Positions 9,087 through 18,895 of a stretch of DNA of 64,000 nucleotides are shown here, piece by piece. This DNA is from Lichenibacterium minor. GTDB lineage: Bacteria > Pseudomonadota > Alphaproteobacteria > Rhizobiales > Beijerinckiaceae. Made by a program: the position numbers and the translations under genes. The notes beneath the pieces are model-generated. The model saw only the letters and a list, made by a program, of their open reading frames with translations, had not been told where the DNA came from and searched no databases. How positions within the stretch are numbered: the stretch's first letter is position 1; each line of letters starts with the position of its first letter. Location: contig NZ_QYBB01000001.1 of the NCBI RefSeq assembly GCF_004137685.1, positions 124,001-188,000 on the forward strand, read 5' to 3'.

Positions 9087-10397
9087 TCACAGGATGAAGC
9101 GCGACAGGTCGGCGTTCTTGGCGAGGTCGCCCACGTTCTTCTTCACGTAGTCCCGGGTGATCGTGACCTCCTGCCCCGAGCGGTCGGAGGCCGTGAAGGA
9201 GATGTCGTCGAGCACGCGCTCCATCACGGTCTGCAGCCGCCGGGCGCCGATGTTCTCGACCGTCGAGTTCACCTCGACCGCCACCCGGGCGAGCTCGTCG
9301 ATCGATTCGGGAAGGAAGTCGAGCTTCAGCCCCTCCGTCTCCATCAGCGCCACGTACTGCTTGATGATGGACGCCTCGGTTTCGGTGAGGATGCGGCGGA
9401 AATCCTCCTCGGTGAGCGCCGCCAGTTCGACGCGGATCGGCAGGCGGCCCTGCAGCTCCGGCAGCAGGTCGGACGGCTTCGACACGTGGAAGGCGCCGGA
9501 CGCGATGAACAGGATGTGGTCGGTCTTCACCGGCCCGTGCTTGGTCGGCACCGTGGTGCCCTCGATCAGCGGCAGCAGGTCGCGCTGCACGCCCTCGCGC
9601 GAGATGCCGCCCTCCCCGCCCCGGCCGTCCCGCGCGCAGATCTTGTCGATCTCGTCGAGGAACACGATGCCGTTGTTCTCGACCTCGTGGATGGCCTGCC
9701 GCGTCACCGCCTCGGGGTCGAGCAGCTTCTCGCTTTCCTCGGCGAGCAGCGGCGCATGCGCGTCCTTCACGCTCATGCGGCGGGACTTCGTGGCCTTGGC
9801 GCCCATGCGGCCGAAGATGTCGCCGATCGAGATGGCGCCGATGGACGCGCCCGGCATGTTGGGCAGCTCCATCATCGGCAGGGCGGGGCTCGGCGCCGCC
9901 ACCTCGATCTCCACCTCCTTGTCGTCGAGCTCGCCGGCCCGCAGCCGCCGGCGGAAGCTGTCGCGCGTCGCCGGCGAGGACTTTTCGCCCACCAGCGCGT
10001 CGAGCAGCCGCTCCTCGGCGGCCACCTCGGCCCGCGCTTCCACGTCCTTGCGCTTGCTTTCCTTGACGAGGCCGATGCCGATCTCGACGAGGTCGCGCAC
10101 GATCTGCTCGACGTCGCGGCCGACGTAGCCGACCTCGGTGAACTTCGTGGCCTCGACCTTCAGGAAGGGCGCGTTGACGAGGCGGGCGAGGCGGCGCGAA
10201 ATCTCGGTCTTGCCGCAGCCCGTCGGCCCGATCATCAGGATGTTCTTGGGCAGCACCTCGTCGCGCATCGGCCCGGTGAGCTGGAGGCGGCGCCAACGGT
10301 TGCGCAGCGCGATGGCGACGGCGCGCTTGGCGTCGTTCTGGCCGATGATGTGCCGGTCGAGCTCCGACACGATCTCGCGGGGGGAAAAGTCAGGCAT
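9087..10397 (-). CDS. hslU: ATP-dependent protease ATPase subunit HslU (ClpY)
   Basis: HslU is the AAA+ unfoldase that feeds substrates to the HslV peptidase in the cytosol. The 436 residues match the usual length. Walker A GPTGCGKT is at residues 57-64 and Walker B lies in [11 protein letters not shown]. The I-domain insertion occupies roughly residues 110-230, and the arginine/sensor region [18 protein letters not shown] is near the C-terminus. The protein ends with a hydrophobic tail (DLSRFIL) of the kind that docks into HslV. It follows hslV by 6 bp. Confidence 0.97.
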   Translation of the reverse strand: MPDFSPREIVSELDRHIIGQNDAKRAVAIALRNRWRRLQLTGPMRDEVLPKNILMIGPTGCGKTEISRRLARLVNAPFLKVEATKFTEVGYVGRDVEQIVRDLVEIGIGLVKESKRKDVEARAEVAAEERLLDALVGEKSSPATRDSFRRRLRAGELDDKEVEIEVAAPSPALPMMELPNMPGASIGAISIGDIFGRMGAKATKSRRMSVKDAHAPLLAEESEKLLDPEAVTRQAIHEVENNGIVFLDEIDKICARDGRGGEGGISREGVQRDLLPLIEGTTVPTKHGPVKTDHILFIASGAFHVSKPSDLLPELQGRLPIRVELAALTEEDFRRILTETEASIIKQYVALMETEGLKLDFLPESIDELARVAVEVNSTVENIGARRLQTVMERVLDDISFTASDRSGQEVTITRDYVKKNVGDLAKNADLSRFIL

Positions 10398-10403
10398 GAA
10401 TCC

Positions 10404-10973
10404 TCAGCCCCCGATCGTTTCCACGACGAGGTTCTCGTTGGTGTAGATGCAGATCTCGGCGGCGATCCGCATGCCCTTGCGCACCACCGCCTCGGCGGCG
10501 AGGTCGGTGTCGATGAGGGCGCGGGCCGCCGCGAGCGCGTAGTTGCCGCCCGAGCCGATGGCCGCCACGGCGCCGTGCTCCGTCATCTCGGGTTCCAGCA
10601 CGTCGCCCGTGCCGGTCAGGACCAGCGCGGTCTTCTCGTCGGCCACCAGCATCATGGCTTCGAGGCGGCGCAGGTAGCGGTCGGTGCGCCAATCCTTGGC
10701 GAGCTCGACGGACGCGCGCATGAGCTGTCCGGGGAACTGTTCCAGCTTGGCTTCCAGCCGCTCGAACAGCGTGAAGGCGTCGGCGGTGGCGCCCGCGAAA
10801 CCCGCGATGACGCCGCCCTTGGCGAGGCGCCGCACCTTGCGGGCCGAGGATTTCATCACGGTCTGGCCGAAGGACACCTGGCCGTCGCCGCCGATCACGG
10901 TCAGCCCGTTCTTCTTCACCATCAGGATCGTGGTGGCGTGGAAGGGCTGGCTGGGCTCGTTTCCGTGGGGCAT
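10404..10973 (-). CDS. hslV: ATP-dependent protease peptidase subunit HslV (ClpQ)
   Basis: The proteolytic subunit of HslVU, an N-terminal nucleophile hydrolase. The ATG at 10973 gives 189 residues beginning [13 protein letters not shown], followed by [10 protein letters not shown]. The first Thr of TTILMV (residue 14) aligns with the catalytic Thr of Escherichia coli HslV, so a 13-residue propeptide must be cleaved. [20 protein letters not shown] and [16 protein letters not shown] are family signatures. The open frame extends far upstream, but that part is Arg/Pro-rich non-coding sequence. It lies directly upstream of hslU in one operon. Confidence 0.96.
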   Translation of the reverse strand: MPHGNEPSQPFHATTILMVKKNGLTVIGGDGQVSFGQTVMKSSARKVRRLAKGGVIAGFAGATADAFTLFERLEAKLEQFPGQLMRASVELAKDWRTDRYLRRLEAMMLVADEKTALVLTGTGDVLEPEMTEHGAVAAIGSGGNYALAAARALIDTDLAAEAVVRKGMRIAAEICIYTNENLVVETIGG

Positions 10974-11197
10974 CGACGTCTCCGGCGGGGATGTCCGCAC
11001 GTATGCCCGCCGGGAAGGGCTTGCAAGGCCGCGGCCCCGAGCGCCACCGCCGGGGCGGGCCGGCCGAAAAGGGGCGTTCCGGCGGGAACCCACGCGAAAG
11101 CGACCGAAAGAAGCCGCTTTGCTCGCGCAAGCTCCGGGCGGTAACCCTACCGGCGACGCCCGACGCGCGCTTCCGCGGTCCCCGAGATGCCCCTTCG

Positions 11198-12037
11198 ATG
11201 ACACGTTTCGTTCCGGCCCTCGCCGCCCTGGCCCCCCTGGCGCTCCTCGCCGTGCCGGCGGCGGCCGCCCCGGCGCCGGCCGCACCGGCGACGCCCATCC
11301 ACCTCCGGTACGGCGTCGCCCTGATCGGCCTGCCGATCGGCACCGCGACGGTGGACGGCGCGGTGGGCGCCAAGGACTACAAGCTGTCGGGCACCGGCAA
11401 GCTCACCGGCATCGCCGGCGTGTTCGTCGACACCAAGGGCGCCGTGACGTCGACCGGCGCCCTGAAGGACGGCCGCGTGATCCCGTCGGGCTTCGCCGCC
11501 ACGGCCGGCACGCCGCACTACCTGCTCACCATCCGCATGTCGGAAGAGAAGAACGCCGCCACCCAGGTCGTGATCGACCCGATGTACCAGCAGACGCCGG
11601 ACCGCATCCCGCTGTCGCCGGCGGACAAGCGCAACATCATCGACCCGATGAGCTCGTTCATCATGCCGGTGCCGGGCACGGGCGAGCTCCTCGGCCCGGC
11701 CGCCTGCGACCGCACCCTGCCGCTGTTCGACGGCGGCGTGCGCTTCAACATCAACCTCAGCTTCAAGCGGCTGCAGCAGGTGGCGACGCCCGCCTACACG
11801 GGGCCCGTCGCGGTCTGCGGGGCGCGCTACCAGCCCATCTCGGGCTACCGGCCCGACCGTCCCGTCAACAAGTTCATGGCCGACAACAAGGACATGGAGG
11901 TGTGGCTGGCGCCCGTGGGCGACACCCGCTTCGTTTATCCCCACCACGTCGCCGTGATGAGCATGATCGGCATGGTGACGATCGACGCCACCGAGGCCGC
12001 CATCGGCGCCCCCGTGCAGGCCGCCGTGGCGCATTGA
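11198..12037 (+). CDS. DUF3108 domain-containing secreted protein
   Basis: A 279-residue protein with a signal peptide ([20 protein letters not shown], then an Ala/Pro stretch ending near residue 30). A beta-rich body begins with [20 protein letters not shown], the start typical of DUF3108 proteins in alphaproteobacteria. Two Cys residues in the second half could form a periplasmic disulfide. It is divergent from hslVU. The function of the family is not established; an envelope role is inferred only from export. The ATG at 11198 was chosen because the signal peptide begins there. Confidence 0.8.
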   Translation: MTRFVPALAALAPLALLAVPAAAAPAPAAPATPIHLRYGVALIGLPIGTATVDGAVGAKDYKLSGTGKLTGIAGVFVDTKGAVTSTGALKDGRVIPSGFAATAGTPHYLLTIRMSEEKNAATQVVIDPMYQQTPDRIPLSPADKRNIIDPMSSFIMPVPGTGELLGPAACDRTLPLFDGGVRFNINLSFKRLQQVATPAYTGPVAVCGARYQPISGYRPDRPVNKFMADNKDMEVWLAPVGDTRFVYPHHVAVMSMIGMVTIDATEAAIGAPVQAAVAH

Positions 12038-12046
12038 AGGGGCTCC

Positions 12047-12065
12047 GGCCGGGCGCGACCCGGCC
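12047..12065 (+). terminator. hairpin after the DUF3108 gene
   Basis: GGCCGGG and CCCGGCC flank a CGCGA loop, 9 bp downstream of the stop codon. It lacks a T-tract, so termination is only a possibility. Confidence 0.35.
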
Positions 12066-12215
12066 TGCGCCCAAGCGGCGCCTTGAATTCCGCGCCTCGC
12101 TCGCTGACATTGTGGGCACCGGCCCCGTCGGGCCGCGTCTGCGGAGCGGGTTGCGGCCTACGGGCCGGAACTGATCGGTCTCAGTTCGTCGATCGTTGAG
12201 GCCCGTCCCCCGCCG

Positions 12216-15200
12216 ATGGATCACCAGAACCGCCACGCGCCGGGCGCCCTCGCGGGGGCCCTGCGCGGCGTCCGCGACCAGGTCCGGGCCCGCACCGTCA
12301 CGGCCGTCCTCGGGCCGACCAACACCGGCAAGACCCATTTCGCCATCGAGCGCATGCTGGCCCACCCGTCGGGCATCATCGGCCTGCCGCTCCGCCTGCT
12401 CGCCCGTGAAGTCTACGGCCGGGTGGTCGAGAAGGTGGGCGCCGAGCACGTCGCGCTGATCACCGGCGAGGAGAAGATCAAGCCGAAGCACCCGCGCTAC
12501 TGGGTGTGCACCGTCGAGGCCATGCCGCGCGACCTCGACGTGAGCTTCGTCGCCATCGACGAGATCCAGCTGTGCCAGGATTTCGACCGCGGCCACGTCT
12601 TCACGGATCGCCTGTTGCACAGGCGGGGCCTCGACGAGACGCTGGTGCTCGGCGCCGGCACGATGCAGCGCATGATCGAGAAGCTGCTGCCGGGCGTCAC
12701 CATCATCAACCGGCCGCGGCTGTCGAACCTCACCTTCGCGGGCGAGAAGAAGCTGTCGCGCCTGCCTCACCGCACCGCCATCGTGGCCTTCTCGGCCGAC
12801 GAGGTCTACGCCATCGCGGAGCTGATCCGTCGGCAGCGCGGCGGCGCCGCCGTGGTGCTGGGCGCCCTGTCGCCGCGCACCCGCAACGCCCAGGTGGCGA
12901 TGTACCAGAACGGCGACGTCGACTACCTCGTCGCCACCGACGCGATCGGCATGGGGCTGAACCTCGACGTCGACCACGTGGCCTTCGCGGGCGAGCGCAA
13001 GTTCGACGGCTGGCAGTACCGGCGCCTCAACTCGGCCGAGATCGGCCAGATCGCCGGCCGCGCCGGCCGCCACGTCAAGGACGGCACGTTCGGCACCACC
13101 GGCCGCTGCCCGGGCTTCGAAGAGGAACTCGTCGAAGCGCTGGAGGAGCACCGCTTCGATCCCGTCACCACGCTGCAGTGGCGCAACTCGGACCTCGACT
13201 TCTCGTCCATCGCCGCCCTGCAGGCTTCGCTGGAAATCTTTCCCAACGAGCATGGGCTGACGCGCGCGCCGCTGGCCGAGGACGTGCTGGTGCTCGACAT
13301 TGCCGCGCGCGACGAGGCGGTGCGCCGCGGCGCCAAGACCCGCGCCGACGTGCAGCGGCTGTGGGAAGTCTGCCAGGTGCCGGACTACCGCAAGGTGTCC
13401 CCCGCGGCCCACGCCGAGTTCGCGCTGGCGCTCTACGGCTACGTGGTGCGGGCGGGCCGCATCCCCGACCTCTGGTACGCCCAGCAGGTGGCCCTCTACG
13501 ACCGCACCGAGGGCGACATCGACGCGCTGTCGGCCCGCATCGCCCAGGTGCGCACCCTCACCTACATCGCCAACCGGCCCGACTGGCTCGGCGATCCCGA
13601 GCATTGGCAGGGCGTCACGCGTCAGCTAGAGGATCGGCTGTCCGATGCCCTGCACGAGAGACTGGCCCAGCGCTTCGTCGACCGGCGGACGAGCGTGTTG
13701 ATGCGGCGCCTGAGAGAGAATGCGATGTTGGAAGCGGAGATCACGGCCGGCGGCGACGTGGTGGTTGAAGGCCAGCACGTGGGTCAGCTGCACGGCTTCC
13801 GGTTCACGCCCGACCCGCAGGCCGCCGGCGAGGCCGCCAAGGCCTTGAACGCGGCCGCCCTGAAGGCGCTCGGCGGCGAGATCGAGGCCCGCGCGGACCG
13901 CTTCGCGGCCGCGGTCGACGACAGCTTCGCGCTCGCCAACGACGGCACGATCCGCTGGCTCGGCGACCCCGTGGCGAAGCTCAGCGCCGGCGACAAGCTG
14001 CTGGTCCCGCGCGCCCGCATCGTCGCCGACGAATACCTCACCGGCCCGGCGCTCGAAACCGTGCAGCGCCGCCTCGACCTTTGGCTGGCCCAGCACATCA
14101 AGAAGCACCTGGGCGTGCTGTTCGAGCTCGAAGCCGGCGAAGGGCTCGACGGCATCGTCCGCGGCATCGCGTTCCAGGTGGCCGAAGCGCTCGGCGTGCT
14201 GGAGCGCTCGCGCGTCGCCGACGAGATGAAGGGCCTCGACCAGACGGCCCGCGGCACGCTGCGCAAGCTCGGCCTGCGCTTCGGCGCCTATCACATCTAC
14301 ATGCCCGCGCTGGTGAAGCCCGCGCCGCGCGCCCTGGCGGCCCAGCTCTGGGCGCTGCGCCACGGCGGCGTCGAGGCCGCCAAGGGGCTCGACGAGGTGC
14401 CCCACCTCGCCGCCTCCGGCCGGACCTCCTTCGTGGCCGACCCCGAAGTGCCGAAGGGCCTGTACCGCGCCGCGGGCTTCCGCGTGTGCGGCGTCCGCGC
14501 GGTGCGGGTCGACATCCTCGAGCGGCTGGCCGACCTCATCCGCCCCGCCATCGCGTACCGCCCCGGCACGACGCCGGGCGCGCCGCCGCCCGGCACCGCC
14601 GACGCGGACGGCTTCGTCACCACCGTGCAGATGACATCGCTCGCCGGCTGCTCGGGCGAGGATTTCGCGTCCATCCTGAAGGCGCTGGGCTACGTGCTCG
14701 ATCGCCGCGCCGGTCCCGCCATCACGGTGCCGCTGATGCCCATGGCGCCCGTCGAGCCGCTGAAGCCGACCCCGGCCCCCGCGGCGGCGGACAGCGCCGT
14801 CGCGGACCAGGACGTGCCGGCCGAGGAGTCCACCGCCGGCGAGCCCGTCGAAGGCCTGTCGCCCGACGCCGAAGCGGCGCCGGTGGAGGCCGAGGCCGGC
14901 CGGGCCGAGATCCCCGTCGACGACGGCACGCTGATCGACGGCACGGGCGTGTCCCGCTCCGAGGAGGTGCCGGCCGAGCCCGAAGCCGTCACGGTGTCGG
15001 ACGCCGAGCAGCACCCCGCCGCGCCGGCTCCCGCCGAACCGAACCCGGCGCCGGACGGCGAAGCCGCCCCCGCCGCCGAGGCGCTGGTTCCGGACGCCGC
15101 TGCCCCTGACGCCCCCGCCCCGAACGGGGATACCACCGCCGAAGCGGCGCCGGTCGACGCCGCGTCCGACGCGGCGCCGAGCGAAGCGTCGGCCGAGACC

Positions 15201-15830
15201 GCGGGTGAGGACGCCGCCCCGGACGAGCCCGCGGCCCCGGCCGAGCCGGTGCTCATCGAGGTTTGGCGCCCGCACCGCACCAACCACCATGCCCAGCGCC
15301 GCCCGGACGGGCGCGGCCCGCGCCGCGACGGCGGCCGGCCCGACGGGCGCCGCGGGCCGCCCCAGGCGGCCGGCGAGGGCGCCGTGGCGGCGGAAGGGAA
15401 CCCGGGCGGCGAGCGCCGCGACGATCGCCGCGGTGCCCGGCCGCGTCCGGACCATCGCGGGCCGGGCGGCGGCGACCGCCGCTTCGACCGGGACCGCCGC
15501 CCACAGCCGGCGACCGCGACGGACGGGAGCGCCCCGCAGGCCTCCGCCGAAGCGACGCCCGGCGAAGCCCGCGCCGCCCGGCCGGCGCGCGACTTCAACG
15601 CCCCGCCGCGCAACGGCGGCGCCGGCAAGCCCCGCTTCGAGGGTCGCGGCGGCGGCGATCGCGGGGGACCGCGGCGCGACGGGCGGCGCGACGAGGGGCG
15701 CGGCCCGCAGAACTTCTCTACCGAGGCGCCCCGCCCGGCTCCGCGCGACCGCCAGCCCGACCCCAACTCGCCCTTCGCCAAGCTGATGGCGCTGAAGGCC
15801 GAGATGGAGCGCGGCAAGAAGGAGTCCTGA
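12216..15830 (+). CDS. SUV3-like DExH-box RNA helicase with long disordered C-terminal tail
   Basis: A 1204-residue superfamily 2 helicase of the Ski2-like/SUV3 group. Walker A is GPTNTGKT at residues 33-40, the DEIQ box is near residue 115, and motif VI QIAGRAGRH is near residue 277, followed by the SUV3 helical domains. From about residue 845 the protein becomes an Ala/Pro/Glu/Asp-rich acidic stretch, then from about 1020 an Arg/Gly-rich basic stretch with RGG-like repeats. It ends in the ordered-looking peptide DPNSPFAKLMALKAEMER. In mitochondria SUV3 unwinds RNA for degradation; a degradosome or ribosome-related role here is inference. The S4-domain gene follows after 6 bp. Confidence 0.92.
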   Translation: MDHQNRHAPGALAGALRGVRDQVRARTVTAVLGPTNTGKTHFAIERMLAHPSGIIGLPLRLLAREVYGRVVEKVGAEHVALITGEEKIKPKHPRYWVCTVEAMPRDLDVSFVAIDEIQLCQDFDRGHVFTDRLLHRRGLDETLVLGAGTMQRMIEKLLPGVTIINRPRLSNLTFAGEKKLSRLPHRTAIVAFSADEVYAIAELIRRQRGGAAVVLGALSPRTRNAQVAMYQNGDVDYLVATDAIGMGLNLDVDHVAFAGERKFDGWQYRRLNSAEIGQIAGRAGRHVKDGTFGTTGRCPGFEEELVEALEEHRFDPVTTLQWRNSDLDFSSIAALQASLEIFPNEHGLTRAPLAEDVLVLDIAARDEAVRRGAKTRADVQRLWEVCQVPDYRKVSPAAHAEFALALYGYVVRAGRIPDLWYAQQVALYDRTEGDIDALSARIAQVRTLTYIANRPDWLGDPEHWQGVTRQLEDRLSDALHERLAQRFVDRRTSVLMRRLRENAMLEAEITAGGDVVVEGQHVGQLHGFRFTPDPQAAGEAAKALNAAALKALGGEIEARADRFAAAVDDSFALANDGTIRWLGDPVAKLSAGDKLLVPRARIVADEYLTGPALETVQRRLDLWLAQHIKKHLGVLFELEAGEGLDGIVRGIAFQVAEALGVLERSRVADEMKGLDQTARGTLRKLGLRFGAYHIYMPALVKPAPRALAAQLWALRHGGVEAAKGLDEVPHLAASGRTSFVADPEVPKGLYRAAGFRVCGVRAVRVDILERLADLIRPAIAYRPGTTPGAPPPGTADADGFVTTVQMTSLAGCSGEDFASILKALGYVLDRRAGPAITVPLMPMAPVEPLKPTPAPAAADSAVADQDVPAEESTAGEPVEGLSPDAEAAPVEAEAGRAEIPVDDGTLIDGTGVSRSEEVPAEPEAVTVSDAEQHPAAPAPAEPNPAPDGEAAPAAEALVPDAAAPDAPAPNGDTTAEAAPVDAASDAAPSEASAETAGEDAAPDEPAAPAEPVLIEVWRPHRTNHHAQRRPDGRGPRRDGGRPDGRRGPPQAAGEGAVAAEGNPGGERRDDRRGARPRPDHRGPGGGDRRFDRDRRPQPATATDGSAPQASAEATPGEARAARPARDFNAPPRNGGAGKPRFEGRGGGDRGGPRRDGRRDEGRGPQNFSTEAPRPAPRDRQPDPNSPFAKLMALKAEMERGKKES

Positions 15831-15836
15831 CCCCGC

Positions 15837-16190
15837 TTGCCCGGCACGCCTCCTCCACCGGCGGGCGCCGAACCCGCGCGCCAGCGCCTCGACAAGTGGC
15901 TCTGGTTCACGCGCGTGGTGAAGACGCGGTCGCTCGCCGCCCGGCTGGTGACGGAAGGCCATGTCCGGGTGAATTCGGTGAGGGTCGAGACCGCCTCGAA
16001 GGCGGTCAAGCCGGGGGACGTGGTGACGGTGGCGCTGGAGCGTCACGTCCGCGTGCTGAAGGTGCTGGCCGGCGGCGAGCGCCGCGGGCCCGCGCCGGAA
16101 GCACAGACGCTCTACGAGGACCTGGCGCCACGGCCGTCACCCTCGGCCGGCGCCGATGCGGAATCCGATGCCGATGAGGCGGACGGTTAA
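15837..16190 (+). CDS. S4-domain RNA-binding protein (Hsp15-like)
   Basis: A 117-residue protein with one S4 RNA-binding domain: RLDKWLWFTRVVKTRSLAAR, then GHVRVNSVRV and KPGDVVTVAL. Hsp15 binds stalled 50S subunits carrying nascent chain-tRNA, and a similar heat-shock or ribosome-rescue role is possible. The start is a TTG at 15837, 6 bp after the helicase stop; the purine-rich AAGAAGGAG serving as its ribosome-binding site lies inside the last codons of the helicase gene, which points to translational coupling. Confidence 0.85.
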   Translation: MPGTPPPPAGAEPARQRLDKWLWFTRVVKTRSLAARLVTEGHVRVNSVRVETASKAVKPGDVVTVALERHVRVLKVLAGGERRGPAPEAQTLYEDLAPRPSPSAGADAESDADEADG

Positions 16191-16322
16191 TCCCGGCGCG
16201 TCATCGTCGCCCGGGCCCCGCGCTTGCACGCGCGGAACAAACTGATTAGCACGGGCCGTGGGCTGCACCGCGCCCCGACACAATCGCGCCCGCGGCCGCG
16301 AAGAGCGCGCAAAGGACAGGAC

Positions 16323-16658
16323 ATGACATACGTCGTCGTCGAGAACTGCATCAAGTGCAAGTACATGGATTGTGTCGAGGTGTGCCCCGTAGACTGCTTC
16401 TACGAGGGTGAGAACATGCTCGTGATCCACCCCGACGAGTGCATCGACTGTGGCGTGTGCGAACCCGAATGCCCGGCCGAGGCCATCAAGCCCGACACGG
16501 AATCGGGCCTGGAGAAGTGGCTCGGCATCAACGCCGAATATGCCAAGTCCTGGCCGAACATCTCCGTCAAGAAGGAGGCTCCGGGCGACAGCAAGGAGTG
16601 GGACGGCAAGCCCGGCAAGGCCGAGCTGTTCTCCCCTGTGGCCGGCACCGGCGACTGA
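16323..16658 (+). CDS. fdxA: 7Fe-8S ferredoxin FdxA
   Basis: A 111-residue electron carrier closely resembling Azotobacter ferredoxin I. By alignment, C9, C17 and C50 bind the [3Fe-4S] cluster, and C21, C40, C43 and C46 (motif [11 protein letters not shown]) bind the [4Fe-4S] cluster. The extension after the clusters is typical of this family. The ATG at 16323 is preceded by AAAGGACAGG. Helicase, S4 protein and fdxA in this order are common in alphaproteobacteria, and a strong terminator closes the unit. Confidence 0.96.
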   Translation: MTYVVVENCIKCKYMDCVEVCPVDCFYEGENMLVIHPDECIDCGVCEPECPAEAIKPDTESGLEKWLGINAEYAKSWPNISVKKEAPGDSKEWDGKPGKAELFSPVAGTGD

Positions 16659-16683
16659 TCCGGGTTTTCCGGCACGGATGCAA

Positions 16684-16716
16684 GGCTCCCGGCGGTCGGA
16701 CCGCCGGGAGCCTTTT
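16684..16716 (+). terminator. Rho-independent terminator after fdxA
   Basis: GGCTCCCGGCGG and CCGCCGGGAGCC form a perfect 12-bp stem (13 with the T-A pair) around a short loop, followed by TTTT, starting 26 bp after the fdxA stop. This is the clearest intrinsic terminator in the window. Confidence 0.9.
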
Positions 16717-16877
16717 CGCATGCGGCAGCGGGCGTCGAGCCGACAAACGCCGCACCGTGACATCCGCCGCGGCGTGAAAGCGCCGGAGCGAGCTCACGAG
16801 ATCGGCAATTGCACGAGAGTTCGAGCCCGCCCCGACGGCGCTCCCGTCGAGCGAGCGCGTTGCGCGCGATCGAGAAC

Positions 16878-17642
16878 CTACCCGGCCAGCCTGCCGAGCC
16901 TCGCGGCGGCTTCCATGTCGGCCCAGCGTCGCTCGCGCCGCTCCAACGCTTCGGCGTCGGCCCCCCATTGCGATTCCTGGAACACCTCGTCGACGTGGGC
17001 CGCCGCCCAGGCGGCCTCGGGCGAGAGACGGCCCCGCATCACCGCGAGCGCCAGCAGCGCCGACCCTGTCAGCGTGGTCATCACGTTGAGCGCGGCCAGG
17101 CGGAACGGCGCCCCGGGCCCCTGCCCCACGACGGCATCGACTTCCGCGCCCAGGACCTGCAGCGTCGCGGGCGGCTGCGCCACGAAGGTGATGCCGTCGG
17201 CCAGCACGAAGCGCGCGCCCAAGGCCTCGCGCGCCCAATCGAGCACCGGGTCCCACGCCGTCGCCTGAGCGGCGACGAGGGGCGCCGGATCCGCGGCGCG
17301 GTACACCAGCAGGTCGGAGCCGAGATACGTCTTCACCTCGTCGGCGACGGCCGCCATCTGCACCGCCACCCCGTCGATGGCGGTGTTGCTCATGCGGGTC
17401 AGCGGCATGCGGGCGGGGTCGATCACCTCGACCTGCGCGTTCCACTCCTCCGCCAGGGCTTCGGCGGCGGGGCGGGACGGCAGCGCCAGCGCGCGCTTCG
17501 CCGGGGTCTTGGCGCCGCGGCCGTCGAGCAGCAGCGCGAAGGCGCCGTCGCGTTCCTCGGCGGTGGCGGCGGCGTAGAACCGCTTCGGCTTCGGCGGCGG
17601 GGCCTGCCGACCGGGGATCATCGGGCCCGGCTCATGCACCAT
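16878..17642 (-). CDS. ATP12-family F1-ATPase assembly chaperone
   Basis: A 254-residue homologue of mitochondrial Atp12, which binds free F1 alpha subunits before assembly of the ATP synthase. Family features are the early segment KPKRFYAAATAEERDGAFAL, PLTRMSNTAIDGV, SDLLVYRA and the C-terminal AAHVDEVFQESQWG. In bacteria the protein is mostly confined to alphaproteobacteria, so it also serves as a taxonomic marker. It starts 5 bp after the stop of the pseudouridine synthase gene and is probably co-transcribed with it. A start at the internal Met8 is possible. Confidence 0.93.
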   Translation of the reverse strand: MVHEPGPMIPGRQAPPPKPKRFYAAATAEERDGAFALLLDGRGAKTPAKRALALPSRPAAEALAEEWNAQVEVIDPARMPLTRMSNTAIDGVAVQMAAVADEVKTYLGSDLLVYRAADPAPLVAAQATAWDPVLDWAREALGARFVLADGITFVAQPPATLQVLGAEVDAVVGQGPGAPFRLAALNVMTTLTGSALLALAVMRGRLSPEAAWAAAHVDEVFQESQWGADAEALERRERRWADMEAAARLGRLAG

Positions 17643-17646
17643 GCGA

Positions 17647-18720
17647 TCAATCCTCGGGGGCGTTCTCGATCGGGTCGAACTGCTTCGCGTCGAACGCGAA
17701 CAGGTCCCAGGTCTTCTGCATATGGGGCGGCAGGGGCGCCGTCACGTCCAGCGTGCCGCCGCGCGGGTGCGGCAACACGAGGCGGCGCGCCAGCAGGTGC
17801 AGCTTGTTCTCGACCTCGGACGGCACGGCGCGGGACGGGTCGAGCTGCTTCGCACCGCCGGGCGGGGCCACGAAATACTTCGGGTCGCCGACGATCGGAT
17901 GGCCGATCGCCTCGGCATGGGCGCGCAGCTGGTGGGTGCGGCCCGTGATGGGCTTCATGGACAGCCAGGCGAGTCGCGGCAGCACGCGGTCGACCGTCGC
18001 GAAGAGCGTGACGGAATGCTGCGCGTCGGGGTCGCCGTGCTTGGCCACGCGCATGCGCTCCATGGCGGCGCGCCCCGCCGCGGACTGGCCGCCCCTGGGG
18101 CGCTCCGCGCGGTCGTTGCCCATGCCTTCGCCCTTGGCGAGGAACAACGAGATGCGCCCCTGCGCGGGCTTCGGCACGCCCTGCACCAGCGCCCAATAAT
18201 GCTTGCGCGCCTGCCGGGAGCGGAACACCTCGCCGAGGTCGGACGCCATCTTGCGCGTCTTGGCGACGAGCAGCACGCCCGACGTGTCGCGGTCGAGCCG
18301 GTGGACCAGCAGCGGCCGGTCGCCGTTCTCCGAAGCGAAGCTCGCCAGCATGCCGTCGATGTGGTGCGTGGTGCCGGAGCCGCCCTGGACGGCGAGGCCG
18401 TAAGGCTTGTTCAGCACCATCACGTCGCGGTCCTCGAACAGCACCATCTCGCGGATCGCGCGCAGGTCCTCCTCGGAGGCCACGGCGCGGCGCGTGACGG
18501 GGCCGGGGAACTCGCTGGCCTTCAAGGGCGGCACCCGCACGGTCTGGCCGGGGGCGACGCGCGTCGACGTCTTGACCCGCGCGCCGTCGACGCGGACCTG
18601 GCCGGTGCGGACGATCTTGTTCAGGTGGCCGAGCGTGAGGTCGGGATGGCGCCGCTTGAACCAGCGGTCGAGGCGCATGCCGTCCTCGTCCTCGGTGACG
18701 GTCAGGGTGTCGACGCTCAT
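17647..18720 (-). CDS. rluC: RluA-family pseudouridine synthase (RluC-like)
   Basis: A 357-residue enzyme that isomerises uridine to pseudouridine, probably in 23S rRNA. The N-terminal S4 domain covers residues about 14-65 (GMRLDRWFKRRHPDLTLGHL). The catalytic motif HRLDRDTSG places the nucleophilic Asp at residue 143. The ATG at 18720 has GAGG upstream; the frame continues 51 bp further, but the extension is not family-like. RluC specificity (positions 955, 2504, 2580 in E. coli numbering) is inferred from overall similarity only. Confidence 0.9.
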   Translation of the reverse strand: MSVDTLTVTEDEDGMRLDRWFKRRHPDLTLGHLNKIVRTGQVRVDGARVKTSTRVAPGQTVRVPPLKASEFPGPVTRRAVASEEDLRAIREMVLFEDRDVMVLNKPYGLAVQGGSGTTHHIDGMLASFASENGDRPLLVHRLDRDTSGVLLVAKTRKMASDLGEVFRSRQARKHYWALVQGVPKPAQGRISLFLAKGEGMGNDRAERPRGGQSAAGRAAMERMRVAKHGDPDAQHSVTLFATVDRVLPRLAWLSMKPITGRTHQLRAHAEAIGHPIVGDPKYFVAPPGGAKQLDPSRAVPSEVENKLHLLARRLVLPHPRGGTLDVTAPLPPHMQKTWDLFAFDAKQFDPIENAPED

Positions 18721-18895
18721 GGGTTCATCCTCATCGGGGGCAGAGGAACCGAAGGGATCGCACCACGCCAAAGCCGAAGGCCGCCCGACCCGGGGAGGGA
18801 GGGCGCCGTGAGCACGATGGAATGGCGCGGCGCGGCGCGGGATGCAAGCGGCTTTCGCGGATCGCGACCCGCCGCACCCGTGACGACGCCCCGAG

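Noticed and set aside
14750..15780. Possible frameshift or tandem repeat in the helicase tail
   Set aside because: The frame continues without interruption to a plausible terminal peptide. The shift from acidic to Arg/Gly-rich composition is a domain change, not a frameshift, and no exact tandem unit is repeated.
13626..16046. An 806-codon minus-strand frame opposite the SUV3-like helicase
   Set aside because: Antisense to a helicase with all motifs in place; repetitive Gly/Arg/Ala translation.
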